Below are positions 25,391-32,767 of a DNA stretch of 64,000 nucleotides, in pieces. The translations under genes were made by a program, and so were the position numbers. Below the pieces are notes generated by a model that was not told the origin of the DNA, made no database searches, and saw only the letters and a list, made by a program, of their open reading frames with translations. The DNA is from Bog-532 sp963833835 (GTDB taxonomy: Bacteria; Actinomycetota; Actinomycetes; Streptosporangiales; Streptosporangiaceae): positions 392,450 to 456,449 of the forward strand of contig CAWHZI010000001.1 of assembly GCA_963833835.1 (NCBI GenBank), given 5' to 3'. The first letter of the stretch is position 1, and each line of letters starts with the position of its first letter.

Positions 25391-25558
25391 TAGTATCAGG
25401 GTGCTGCCCTGGACCTTGGCAGCTGCGCCCCGTCAAGACGGCCGGAACAGCAGAGGGTCCAGGGTTTTCTCGTGCCTGGGTCGGCGCACCCCCGAAAGGC
25501 GCAGTTATCGGAACCGGCCTGGCCGGTCTGGAGACCCGGCACGAGACGGAGGCCGATT
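25391..25558 (+). ncRNA. structured 5' leader of the hemolysin-III gene (candidate riboswitch/attenuator)
   Basis: A TAGTAT -10-like hexamer (25391-25396) predicts an RNA starting near 25403. A perfect 9-bp stem, CCCTGGACC (25407-25415) with GGTCCAGGG (25456-25464), is followed by TTTT and encloses smaller stems (CCGT-CAAG-ACGG). GCTGCC/GGCAGC (25403-25423) would compete with it. A second domain is closed by CTCGTGCC plus GGGTC against GACCC plus GGCACGAG (about 25469-25544). It contains the hairpin ACCGGC-CTG-GCCGGT. I do not recognise a known riboswitch class. Confidence 0.55.
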
Positions 25559-26242
25559 GTGGCCACGGGCACCCAAACGGCGGGGCGATTTTACGATTCC
25601 CGGCGCGGTATCTACTACGCCAAGCCGATGCTTCGCGGCTGGATGCATCTGCTCTGGTTCGTGGCGTCCCTCGTGTCCGGCCCGTTCCTGCTGATCCGCG
25701 CGAATGGAGCCGCCCAGATCGCGGCGGCGGCTGTCTACTCAGTCAGCGTCACCAGCCTGTTCGGCGTCAGCGCGCTGTATCACCGCGGCACCTGGACGGA
25801 TGTCTGGCGGCAGCGGCTGCAGCGGATGGACCACGCGATGATCTTCTTCCTCATCGCCGGTACGGCGACTCCCGCCTTCGTGTTCACCGCCCCTGGCACC
25901 TTCGGGCTGGTCTGCCTGATCGTCCTGTGGACCCTGACGATCGCCGCGGCGGTGATCCACTTGACGTGGATGAACGCACCAGAACTACTGGTCGGCGGGG
26001 CGTTCATCGGACTGGGCTGGGCCGCCGGACTGGCGCTCCCGTGGGTGTGGGTCCATGCCGGCGTCGCCCCCGCGGTCCTGATGCTCATCGGCGGCCTGCT
26101 CTATACGGCCGGAGCGCTTTCGTTCCACCATCGCTGGCCCGACCCGTTCCCTTCGGTGTTCGGCTTTCACGAGGTCTTTCACGTCTATGTCTGCGCCGCC
26201 GCGGTCTTCCAGTTCGTTGCGATCGCCTGGTTCATCGCCTGA
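25559..26242 (+). CDS. hemolysin III / PAQR family membrane protein
   Basis: The 227-residue protein starts at GTG 25559 behind GGAGG. It has seven predicted helices and the family motifs: SALYHRGTWTDVWRQRLQRM with HAMIFFLIAGTATP near the N-terminus, and FGFHEVFHVYVCAAA near the C-terminus, whose histidines bind zinc. Bacterial members are often called hemolysin III, but the family may act as zinc-dependent hydrolases or in membrane homeostasis. The long structured leader suggests RNA-level control. Confidence 0.85.
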   Translation: MATGTQTAGRFYDSRRGIYYAKPMLRGWMHLLWFVASLVSGPFLLIRANGAAQIAAAAVYSVSVTSLFGVSALYHRGTWTDVWRQRLQRMDHAMIFFLIAGTATPAFVFTAPGTFGLVCLIVLWTLTIAAAVIHLTWMNAPELLVGGAFIGLGWAAGLALPWVWVHAGVAPAVLMLIGGLLYTAGALSFHHRWPDPFPSVFGFHEVFHVYVCAAAVFQFVAIAWFIA

Positions 26243-26319
26243 ACCGGCGCGGGCAGGCGCGCGCAGGGTTTCATGGCTGAGGTAGCCTCAGCCCCGGCGT
26301 AGAACGGGCAAACGTTGGC

Positions 26320-26796
26320 GTGTTCGGGGGGATCTTGTCCTACATCGTGGATTTCAACACCGTCTCGACCGTCGGCCTGGAGTCATCGCCGGTCGCGACC
26401 GCGCTCGCTGGACTGCGGGCGAACGAGGCCCGCTACTTCAAGAACAAGTACGACCACGTCTTCACGGTGGAGCCCGCGAGCGACGCCAAGGCGACCCTCG
26501 ACTGGGTGCACCGAATCCTCGAGGAACGCGACATCGTCATTTCGTCTCGCCCGCTCGAGGCTTCGGCCTTCCAGGTCGAGAACATCCGGATGGCCTACGT
26601 CTTCTATGAGAGTGGCCTGTCGATCAACGTGATGTACACCGTCGACGACGCCAAGAAGCGGGCGGTCGGGTTCAAGCTCTCCGACGGGATGGAGGTCCCC
26701 GCGGAGCTCGCTTCGAAGTTCAAGTTCGCGAGGCAGCGGTCGAAGCTGGCCGGAACCATTCGCGGTTCCTACTTCACCATCAAGAACGAGTACTAA
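26320..26796 (+). CDS. hypothetical protein
   Basis: The 158-residue cytoplasmic protein belongs to no family I recognise. The start is uncertain: GTG 26320 or TTG 26335, the latter giving MSYIVDFNTVSTVGLE. The composition is normal alpha/beta and slightly more Lys/Tyr/Phe-rich than its neighbours (ARYFKNKYDHVFTVEP; AELASKFKFARQRSKLAG). The 3' end overlaps the convergent regulator by four bases. Confidence 0.65.
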   Translation: MFGGILSYIVDFNTVSTVGLESSPVATALAGLRANEARYFKNKYDHVFTVEPASDAKATLDWVHRILEERDIVISSRPLEASAFQVENIRMAYVFYESGLSINVMYTVDDAKKRAVGFKLSDGMEVPAELASKFKFARQRSKLAGTIRGSYFTIKNEY

Positions 26797-27293
26797 CCCG
26801 GGCCCAGGGCCGGCAGATCGCGGGCGGCCTGGGATAGCTCGCCGTGCGTCCTGGCGGTCAACGTGGCATCAAGTCGTGCGTTCAGTTCATCGAGGGTCAG
26901 CCTGCCCTGCACGAAGTGCTCACCCAGGGCCGCGGCAGCGGTCTCCCGGTCAGCATCGCCAACGCGCTCATGGGGTGCCGGTGCCTGATGATCGTCCCTG
27001 GCCAGCCGGGGCAGCTGCCGCAGCACGGCGGTGTAGCGATCCAGTGCGGCCCGGCCGTCGCCGGTGAGGGCGACGGTGGTCTGTGTTCTATCGTCGCCGG
27101 TCTTCCCCGTCCGGACGTATCCGGCGTGGCCCAGCTCACGCAGGCCGGTGATCGGGCTGTCCGGGGTCAGCCCGAGCAGGTCCTGCAGCCGGGTGACCGA
27201 GAGCGCGTCGCCGTCAGGTAGGGCCGCCAGGATGGCGATGATGCGCAACCGCTCCGGGTCGTGTATCAGCGGGTCAAGGACGCCGATGCTCAT
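26793..27293 (-). CDS. winged-helix regulator fused to DUF1707
   Basis: The 166-residue protein has an N-terminal winged helix (DPERLRIIAILAALPDGDAL, TRLQDLLGLTPDSPITGL, wing KTGDDRTQTTVALT) of the ArsR/MarR-like group. From about residue 111 a DUF1707 module (VGDADRETAAAALGEHFVQG, RLTLDELNARLDATLTAR) follows. DUF1707 usually sits at the N-terminus of small actinobacterial proteins; a C-terminal fusion to a regulator is notable. Its winged helix is a paralogue of the gene immediately upstream. Confidence 0.8.
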   Translation of the reverse strand: MSIGVLDPLIHDPERLRIIAILAALPDGDALSVTRLQDLLGLTPDSPITGLRELGHAGYVRTGKTGDDRTQTTVALTGDGRAALDRYTAVLRQLPRLARDDHQAPAPHERVGDADRETAAAALGEHFVQGRLTLDELNARLDATLTARTHGELSQAARDLPALGPG

Positions 27294-27308
27294 GGTCGGC
27301 CGCCCTAC

Positions 27309-27659
27309 TCACAGGCCGCCGAGCAGGCCGCGCAGCGCCTCGGTGTAGGCGTCGAGGGCCTTGCGGCCCTGGCGGGTCAGGGCGACGGTGGTCTTCTGCG
27401 TCGACCCGCTCCTGGTCTTTTCGCTGCTGAGGTAGCCGGCTTCTTCGAGCTTACGGAGCTGGATGATCAGGTTGCCGGGGGTGAGCCCGAGCAGGTCCTG
27501 CAGGCGGGTGAAGGACAGCGAGTCGCCGTCCGGCAGCGCCGCCAGCGTGGCGACGATCTTCAGGCGGGTGGGCACGTGGATCAGCGGGTCGAGTTCGCCG
27601 GCCATGGCCGGATCACGCTGCGGCTCGGCCACAGCCGGATCATGCTGCGGCTCGGTCAT
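27309..27659 (-). CDS. winged-helix transcriptional regulator
   Basis: The 116-residue protein starts at ATG 27659, overlapping the upstream stop as ATGA; ATG 27605 may be the original start. The core (DPLIHVPTRLKIVATLAALP, TRLQDLLGLTPGNLIIQL, TQKTTVALTRQGRKALDAY) closely matches the DUF1707-fused regulator downstream, from which it is separated by 15 bases. The first 18 residues come from a 27-base tandem repeat. It probably binds the palindromes at 28338-28411. Confidence 0.85.
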   Translation of the reverse strand: MTEPQHDPAVAEPQRDPAMAGELDPLIHVPTRLKIVATLAALPDGDSLSFTRLQDLLGLTPGNLIIQLRKLEEAGYLSSEKTRSGSTQKTTVALTRQGRKALDAYTEALRGLLGGL

Positions 27660-27684
27660 GGCCGGACCACGCTGCGGCGGGTCC
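27604..27684 (-). repeat. 27-base tandem repeat (three copies) across a gene junction
   Basis: Units cover 27604-27630, 27631-27657 and 27658-27684, each with GCCGGA(T/C)CA(C/T)GCTGCGGC. The third unit encodes the end of the membrane protein. The first two encode extra N-terminal residues of the regulator. The ATGA overlap lies at the unit boundary. Confidence 0.7.
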
Positions 27685-28318
27685 CCCAGACGACGGCGGC
27701 GGCGCTGCCGAGGAGCACGAGGCACAGGCCCACGCCGTCGACGGCCCACGATCCCACCGGTCCCGCGAGCAGGCCCACGGCGCCGGTCACGGCGACCCCG
27801 AGCCCGACCCCGAACGGGCGCCAGTCTCCGCGCGCCGCACCGACGGCCGCGAAGGTCAGGCCGGCGAAGATCAGCGGCACGGTGAGCGGGATCAGGCTGT
27901 AGGCCTCTGCGTTGCTGACCCCGACGTGATGCATAGCCCAAATGAGCGGGAGTACCGCGAGCCAGGCCAGGGTCAGGACGATGATCTCGGCCGGGCGGAA
28001 CCGTGATTTCCCGCTCACCCCGGCGATCGCGTGCCGGCGGAACCCGACGGTGGCCGCGAAATTGAGGATCACGAACCCCCACACGAACGGCAGAACCGAG
28101 GAGGTTGGGCCGTGGTACGGGTGCTGTCCGCGCACGTTGAGCCAGCAGGCACCGAGCACGAGCAGGACCGCGATCGCCCTGACGACCAGCAGCCATGGCT
28201 GAGCCGGCGCGATCTTCCTGCGCGTCTGCTGGGTGGTCTGGTTCAGCAGCGCAGCGGCCTGCTGGGGGTCGAAGCTGCTGCCGTCGCCGGCGGCGGCGTA
28301 GTCAGGTGTGGTGTTCAT
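27656..28318 (-). CDS. hypothetical membrane protein, first gene of regulator operon
   Basis: The 220-residue protein has a ~40-residue polar N-terminus and six predicted helices (for example VVRAIAVLLVLGACWL and EIIVLTLAWLAVLPLIW). GGGAGG precedes the ATG at 28318. No family was recognised. It is co-transcribed with two winged-helix regulators. Such membrane protein/PadR- or ArsR-like pairs are often autoregulated stress modules, as the upstream operators suggest. Confidence 0.8.
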   Translation of the reverse strand: MNTTPDYAAAGDGSSFDPQQAAALLNQTTQQTRRKIAPAQPWLLVVRAIAVLLVLGACWLNVRGQHPYHGPTSSVLPFVWGFVILNFAATVGFRRHAIAGVSGKSRFRPAEIIVLTLAWLAVLPLIWAMHHVGVSNAEAYSLIPLTVPLIFAGLTFAAVGAARGDWRPFGVGLGVAVTGAVGLLAGPVGSWAVDGVGLCLVLLGSAAAVVWGTRRSVVRP

Positions 28319-28337
28319 GATGCCTCCCTTGCCTCGA

Positions 28338-28411
28338 CTCTATGTCATAAAGTAGACGCTGCTTTACGCCATAGAGTCAAGGGGTTGACCCAAGAACTTT
28401 ATGACGTAAAG
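28338..28411 (-). promoter_or_regulatory. promoter with three related palindromic operators
   Basis: Sites CTCTATGTCATAAAG (28338-28352), CTTTACGCCATAGAG (28362-28376) and CTTTATGACGTAAAG (28397-28411) fit CTYTANGNCRTARAG. The minus strand has TTGACT (28380-28375), 18 bases, then TCTACT (28356-28351), so two operators flank and cover the core promoter. On the plus strand TTGACC (28385-28390) could drive a divergent transcript. Confidence 0.7.
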
Positions 28412-28513
28412 CCGAAGAGGCAGCCACTGACCGACGTCCGGCCCCCGTGGAGCCTGGCCCGGCTTCCGGACGGGCAGGTGGCAGCGTCACGGCGGTTCTC
28501 ACCTGGCAGACCG

Positions 28514-28525
28514 TAGACTCCGGTC
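28514..28525 (+). promoter_or_regulatory. -10 element of leaderless HD-GYP gene
   Basis: TAGACT (28514-28519) ends six bases before the ATG at 28526. Confidence 0.5.
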
Positions 28526-30103
28526 ATGGTTGCTCGGCCGCAGGCAGGCAGCGGTGTCAGGATCGCGGAACTCGTGGCAACGCTGTCCTATGCCGCCGAT
28601 CTCGGGCTCGGGCAGCCGATGGCGCACTGCATGCGGCAGACAGTGATAGCGCAACGGCTAGGGGAACTCGCCGGGGCCAGCGACCGCGAACTGGAGGCCA
28701 CCTATTACCTCGGCCTGATGATGAACGTTTACTGCCACGCAGACGCAGCCGAGCAGGCGCAGTGGTTCGGTGACGATATCAGCCTCAAGGGTGACGGGTT
28801 CGAGACGCTCGAGATGAGCACAGCGCGGACGATCTCGTTCATCTTGCGGCGGATGAGTTCCCACGGAAGCGGTGTGGCGCGCGCCAGGCGGCTCGCGGCA
28901 TTCCCTGTGGTGGGGATGAAGCAGGTGGCCGGGTTCATGACCACGCACTCCACGCTCGGGTCACAGTTCGCCAAGCAAATCGGCCTCGACGACGCCGTCA
29001 GCGTCGCCATCCAGCAGGCCTACGAGCAATGGGACGGCAAGGGCTATCCCCACCACCTGCGGGGTCACCAGATCTGCCTGCCCGCCCGGCTGGTGCAGCT
29101 GGCCAGCCCGGTCGAGATCTTCAGCCGGCGTAAGGGCACGGCGGCCGCCGTGTCGATCGCGCGCAGGCATCGCGGGACGCAGTTCGACCCCGCAGCGGTG
29201 GACCTGTTCTGCGAGCACGCAGCCGACCTGCTGGACAGCCTCGATCAGGCCTCTGGCTGGGATGTCATCCTGGATACCGAGCCCCCGCTCTCGCGCCGCA
29301 TCGCCGGCGCCGACCTGGACGGTGTCCTGGAGGCAATGGCCGATCTGGTCGACCTGAAGAGCCCGTACGTGGCGGGCCACTCGCGGGGGGTAGCCAACCT
29401 GGCCGGCGAGGCGGCGCGGGTCTCGGGCCAGTCGGCGGATGCCGTCAGCACGCTTCGGCGCGCGGGGCTCATTCACGACCTCGGCCGGCTCGGAGTCTCC
29501 AACGCGATCTGGGACAAGCCAGGACCCCTCACCGAGGCCGAGTCCGAGCGCGTCCGGCTGCACCCTTACCTGACCGATCGCATGCTGGCCCGCGTCAGCG
29601 TACTCGGCCCCAGCCGGGAGATCGCCGCACGCCACCACGAGCGACTGGACGGCTCTGGCTACCCGCGAAACCTGACGGCGGCCTCGCTCACGCCGTCCGA
29701 CCGGCTGCTGGCTGCGGCCGACGCCTATCACGCCATGACCGAGCCGCGTCCGCACCGTGCCCCACTGGATCCCGACCAGGCCTTTCGCGACCTGCGGACC
29801 GAGGTCACCGCCGGCCGGCTGGACGGCACGGCAGTGGACGCCGTGCTCACGGCTGCAGGCCACCGCGCGCCTGCCCGGCACCAACAGCCCGGCGGGCTCA
29901 CCGCGCGCGAGGTAGAGGTGCTCGGTTTGCTCGCCCGCGGTCACTCAACGAAGGAGATCGGCCGGCAACTGGTGATATCGCCGAAGACTGCGGCCAACCA
30001 CATCGAGCACATCTACGCCAAGCTCGGCGTTTCCAGCCGCGCCGCGGCGACGCTGTTCGCCACGCAGCACGGCCTGATGGGCGCCTTTGAGTCCGTCCCC
30101 TGA
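28526..30103 (+). CDS. HD-GYP domain protein with LuxR-type DNA-binding domain
   Basis: The 525-residue protein has two HD-type halves. The first is degenerate, lacking the HD pair but keeping QWDGKGYP. The second is intact, with HSRGVANLAGEAARV, LIHDLGRLGVSN and RHHERLDGSGYP. The last 60 residues are a LuxR helix-turn-helix (LTAREVEVLGLLARGHSTKE, SPKTAANHIEHIYAKLGVSS). HD-GYP domains hydrolyse cyclic dinucleotides, and coupling to a DNA-binding domain suggests a one-component regulator. TAGACT just upstream points to a leaderless mRNA. Confidence 0.85.
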   Translation: MVARPQAGSGVRIAELVATLSYAADLGLGQPMAHCMRQTVIAQRLGELAGASDRELEATYYLGLMMNVYCHADAAEQAQWFGDDISLKGDGFETLEMSTARTISFILRRMSSHGSGVARARRLAAFPVVGMKQVAGFMTTHSTLGSQFAKQIGLDDAVSVAIQQAYEQWDGKGYPHHLRGHQICLPARLVQLASPVEIFSRRKGTAAAVSIARRHRGTQFDPAAVDLFCEHAADLLDSLDQASGWDVILDTEPPLSRRIAGADLDGVLEAMADLVDLKSPYVAGHSRGVANLAGEAARVSGQSADAVSTLRRAGLIHDLGRLGVSNAIWDKPGPLTEAESERVRLHPYLTDRMLARVSVLGPSREIAARHHERLDGSGYPRNLTAASLTPSDRLLAAADAYHAMTEPRPHRAPLDPDQAFRDLRTEVTAGRLDGTAVDAVLTAAGHRAPARHQQPGGLTAREVEVLGLLARGHSTKEIGRQLVISPKTAANHIEHIYAKLGVSSRAAATLFATQHGLMGAFESVP

Positions 30104-30121
30104 CCGCAGGCGCCGCCGCGC

Positions 30122-30499
30122 TCAGGCGCCCTGCATCGCCTGCATGTTCTTCTTGACCGCTGCCTCCACTGCCCGCAATTCCCCGGCCGGACTGATCTGG
30201 AGGAACTCGCTGCCCATCGTGGCCGAGGGTGTATGACCCGGCGGAGCGTAGTACGCATCGCCTGCCTCACACACCTCTTCACGGTCGGCGTAACGCCAGG
30301 TCAGCGTGCCAGAGAAGACATAACCCCAGTGCGGGCACTGACACCTGTCCCCTGGCAGGCCCTTGAGCATCGGCGCCAGGTCCGCGTCCTGCCGGATAGT
30401 CACAAAAGTGACGGCGTAGCCATCGAGCTCATCGCCCCGGTCCTCCGCGGGACCCATGTCGACGACATTCGAGGCGCTTTCTCTGGATACCTTCGGCAT
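30122..30499 (-). CDS. cupin-like domain protein
   Basis: The 125-residue protein starts at ATG 30499, 11 bases after GGAGG; a nearer ATG at 30508 is too close to the site. It shows a single cupin barrel: CQCPHWGYVFSGTLTWRYAD, then EAGDAYYAPPGHTPSA. It has fewer metal-binding histidines than usual, and the function is unknown. Confidence 0.75.
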   Translation of the reverse strand: MPKVSRESASNVVDMGPAEDRGDELDGYAVTFVTIRQDADLAPMLKGLPGDRCQCPHWGYVFSGTLTWRYADREEVCEAGDAYYAPPGHTPSATMGSEFLQISPAGELRAVEAAVKKNMQAMQGA

Positions 30500-30895
30500 C
30501 TGACCCATCTCCTCCAGGTTGACTCGCTTGTGGTGAGTCCGACGATAGGAGCCGGAGGGCGCTGGGTTCATGAGGCGTTTACCTCATCTCCTGCCGGCGA
30601 CTGGCTCGTCGCCGGCTGCCGCATGGCCGGCGCGCGCTCCCATCGCATGCCATGGCTGACGCTCAGGATCCTGTCGGCGTGACCAGCCGCCCGGATCGCC
30701 AAGGACAGACCATGACCGATGCAACCCGCCACGTTGAACCGCCTGCAGAACCGGTCGATGGGTGTCGCGTACGTCAGCCATTAATAACGCCGAGAAACTT
30801 GCGCGCCCGCAAAGTCTTTGCAGGTTCGATCGCGCGGTCGTTCGGGAAGACCTGAATAAGTCGGAGCTCTCCAGGGGTGGAATCGAGGAAGACAG
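30500..30895. other. gap without a convincing gene
   Basis: About 400 bases lie between divergent genes. A 47-codon frame at 30712-30855 follows AAGGA but shows no family and weak codon bias. The sequence is somewhat less GC-rich near 30780-30830. No tRNA or clear operator was seen. Confidence 0.5.
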
Positions 30896-31417
30896 ATGAA
30901 TGCGTCCCTGATAGCGGTCCTCAGCGATGCTGAGCGGTTGCTGGTTGCCGAGACCGAGGCGGCCGAACTCGCCACGCTCGACGAAGACGCAGCCATCGAG
31001 CTCGAAGCCCGGATCAGGCGCGCGCGGAACAAATACATCAGCCAGTACCGCAGGGGCGCTAGTGCCCGTGTGGTTGACCAGGGCGGACGTGGCAAAGCAC
31101 GACCGGAAAACCAGCGAGCTGCCCTGAAGGCCGAGGCGTTCGAAGAAGCCCTGTCCCGGGTGAGCCGCCGAGTGGCGGTGCTGGCCCGGGAGTCCGCGGC
31201 GGAACTGCGCGCAGAGCGGCTCGAGGCGGCCAGGGCCGCGAAACGAGGCCAACGGCCCGGTGCGCAGGGAGCGGCGCCCAACGCGAGCCACAAGGAGCCG
31301 ACTGGCACGGCAGAACCCACCGGTGGCCGGGCCCTGCGCACGCCCGCCAGCGAGAAGCGCCGGGCAGGCACCCGTGCCTTGGGTGACCGTCGGCAGGCGA
31401 AGCGAGACAGCCGGTGA
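30896..31417 (+). CDS. conserved actinobacterial hypothetical protein
   Basis: The 173-residue cytoplasmic protein has GAGGAAG six bases before the ATG. The first 120 residues are strongly helical and charged (EAAELATLDEDAAIELEARI, RRARNKYISQYRR, GGRGKARPENQRAALKAEAF). The tail is basic and disordered, ending in KRDSR. It recalls a conserved actinobacterial family, but I know of no assigned function; nucleic-acid binding would fit the charge. It is the last gene before the first tRNA fragment. Confidence 0.75.
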   Translation: MNASLIAVLSDAERLLVAETEAAELATLDEDAAIELEARIRRARNKYISQYRRGASARVVDQGGRGKARPENQRAALKAEAFEEALSRVSRRVAVLARESAAELRAERLEAARAAKRGQRPGAQGAAPNASHKEPTGTAEPTGGRALRTPASEKRRAGTRALGDRRQAKRDSR

Positions 31418-31449
31418 ACCCTAACCGTGAGCTGGACGCTTACCGATGA

Positions 31450-31492
31450 GAGCGGGTGACGGGAATCGAACCCGCACTGTCAGCTTGGGAAA
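31450..31492 (-). repeat. tRNA-Gly 3' fragment (att site, outermost)
   Basis: This 43-base segment is identical to the 3' half of the intact tRNA-Gly(CCC) at 63144-63214, from the flanking base and discriminator to the anticodon loop (TTGGGAA on the plus strand). Homology stops at the end of the loop. It is the expected duplication left when an element integrates into the 3' end of a tRNA gene. Confidence 0.85.
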
Positions 31493-31555
31493 CTGTCCCG
31501 TCCGGGGTTAATGGCCCGCCAATGGCCAGGACATCGATGCCTGTGACCCATTCGT

Positions 31556-31616
31556 TAACTATAGACGAATAATTCTAGAAAAGTATTGCTTGTTTTCTGT
31601 CTCAGAATAACCTGAG
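31556..31616. other. AT-rich patch beside the outermost att site
   Basis: About 60 bases (from GTTAACTATAGACGAATAAT to CTCAGAATAACC) are clearly AT-rich in a sequence otherwise over 65% GC. They lie between the att fragment and the pspC-like gene. It may be a promoter region or residue of foreign DNA. Confidence 0.5.
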
Positions 31617-31683
31617 GCTAGGCGCCGGGATCGGCCGCCGGTGGGCGGTCAGCTTCTCCGGGCCACCGCAGGAGATGGTTCAC

Positions 31684-31944
31684 ATGAAAGACCGGACCGA
31701 GAACAAGGTCCTGGTGCGCAGCCGGAACGGCCGGGTGCTGGGCGGGGTGTGCGCGGGATTCGCGGGCTACCTCGGCTTGGATGTGACCCTCGTCCGGGTG
31801 ATCTGGGCTGTCGCCGCCGTCCTCACCGGGGGCACGGGCGTCTTGGCCTATCTGGCGGCTTGGATACTCATACCTGAGGAAGGCCAGCGGAGTTCGACCG
31901 CCGAGAACGTCGTCTGCAAGAAGCCGAGCGTCTTTTCTGGCTGA
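31684..31944 (+). CDS. PspC domain protein
   Basis: The 86-residue protein starts at ATG 31684, ten bases after GGAG. The PspC motif is complete: RSRNGRVLGGVCAGFAGYLG, LDVTLVRVIWAVAAVL, then a second hydrophobic stretch and AAWILIPEE. PspC proteins are membrane-anchored and linked to envelope stress and to LiaF/phage-shock-like responses. Confidence 0.85.
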   Translation: MKDRTENKVLVRSRNGRVLGGVCAGFAGYLGLDVTLVRVIWAVAAVLTGGTGVLAYLAAWILIPEEGQRSSTAENVVCKKPSVFSG

Positions 31945-32061
31945 CGGCCCCATGACCGGCTTCCGGCCCCTTTGGACCCCGCCGCCGGCGAGTGGATCCC
32001 GTGCCTCGTCTGCGCCGGTGGGCAGCGGCGGTCACGCCCGGCCCCGGGAAGCCGCGGGTTC

Positions 32062-32253
32062 CGCCTCGAAGGACGGAGTCGCCTACGAAATCGCCGGGGC
32101 CGGCCCTCTCTGATCGTGCTCGCGCCTGGCCTGGGGGACCTGCGAGGCGCTTACCGCTTCCTCGCCCCCGCCATCGCGACCGGCAACTCAATGGCCGCCG
32201 GCAGCGCGGTACTCGCCGCCGCCCAGCGGCCCGACCTCGTCCCCGCGGGTTAA
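32062..32253 (+). pseudogene. alpha/beta hydrolase remnant
   Basis: Frames around 32062-32253 encode KDGVAYEIAGAGP, then after a one-base shift LIVLAPGLGDLRGAYRFLAP, then directly GNSMAAGSAVLAAAQRPDLV. These are the N-terminal strand, the oxyanion region and the nucleophile-elbow region of one hydrolase. The intervening ~40 residues and everything after the elbow are missing. Confidence 0.55.
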
Positions 32254-32288
32254 CCCCGCGGACGCCCTGATTCGGAAGGAGGCCCGCT

Positions 32289-32678
32289 ATGCGGGTGATG
32301 TTGATGATCAAGGGGGACCCGGAGCCCGCCGCGGTCCCCAGCGAGGAACTCCTCGCCGCGATGGGCCGGTACAACGACGAGCTCAAGCAGGCCGGGGTGC
32401 TCGTCGACCTCGCCGGGCTTCTCCCGAGCGCCAAAGGGCGACGTGTCACGTACTCCCGGGAAAGCCGCGCCGTCATCAACGGGCCGTTCGAAGAGCCGAA
32501 GAAGCTGACCGCGGGCTACTGGATCCTCCAGGTGACGTCGATGGACGACGCTGTGGAATGGGCCAAGCGTGCCCCGTTCGAGGCGCTTTCCCGCATCTAC
32601 CCCGGCGAGTACGGAGCCGAGGGCGAGATCGAGATCCGTCAGGTGTTCGAGCCAGAGCGTTCTGACGCATCGAACTAG
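32289..32678 (+). CDS. YCII-related (DGPF-type) protein
   Basis: The 129-residue protein begins MRVMLMIKGDPEPAAVPSEE and carries NGPFEEPKKLTAGYWILQV, the DGPF/YCII motif, followed by DAVEWAKRAPF and a C-terminal EIRQVFEPE. GGAAGGAGG gives strong translation initiation. Members are small ferredoxin-like proteins often encoded next to ECF sigma factors, but none is present here. Confidence 0.88.
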   Translation: MRVMLMIKGDPEPAAVPSEELLAAMGRYNDELKQAGVLVDLAGLLPSAKGRRVTYSRESRAVINGPFEEPKKLTAGYWILQVTSMDDAVEWAKRAPFEALSRIYPGEYGAEGEIEIRQVFEPERSDASN

Positions 32679-32736
32679 CGCTGGCCCAGCTAGTCCAGCG
32701 AATCACCGGGCGTGCGGAGAATAGGCAGGGGAAATC

Positions 32737-32757
32737 ACGGGCACGCAGCGGGCACGG
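32737..32757 (+). repeat. 21-base repeat shared with the att region at 51.8 kb
   Basis: A 21-base segment containing GGGCACGCAGCGGGCACGG is identical at 32737-32757 and 51778-51798, and a diverged copy stands at about 57609-57629. The latter two lie just right of tRNA fragments, so this copy may mark the arm of another, now lost, att site. Confidence 0.55.
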
Positions 32758-32767
32758 CTGCTTCCCG

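Noticed and set aside
25401..25464. Known riboswitch class (TPP, cobalamin, SAM-IV, ydaO, M-box) before the hemolysin-III gene
   Set aside because: None of the conserved cores I remember for these classes is present, so only a generic structured leader is claimed.
27604..27684. CRISPR-like array
   Set aside because: Three directly adjacent 27-base units without spacers, lying in coding sequence; no cas genes in the window.
30652..30855. 67-codon frame in the gap before the 30896 gene
   Set aside because: Weak codon bias, no homologous pattern and no good start signal except a possible AAGGA at 30705; left as an unsupported small ORF.
31450..31560. Second complete tRNA gene at the outermost att copy
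   Set aside because: Only the 3' half matches; beyond the anticodon loop the sequence cannot form the anticodon stem, D arm or acceptor 5' strand.
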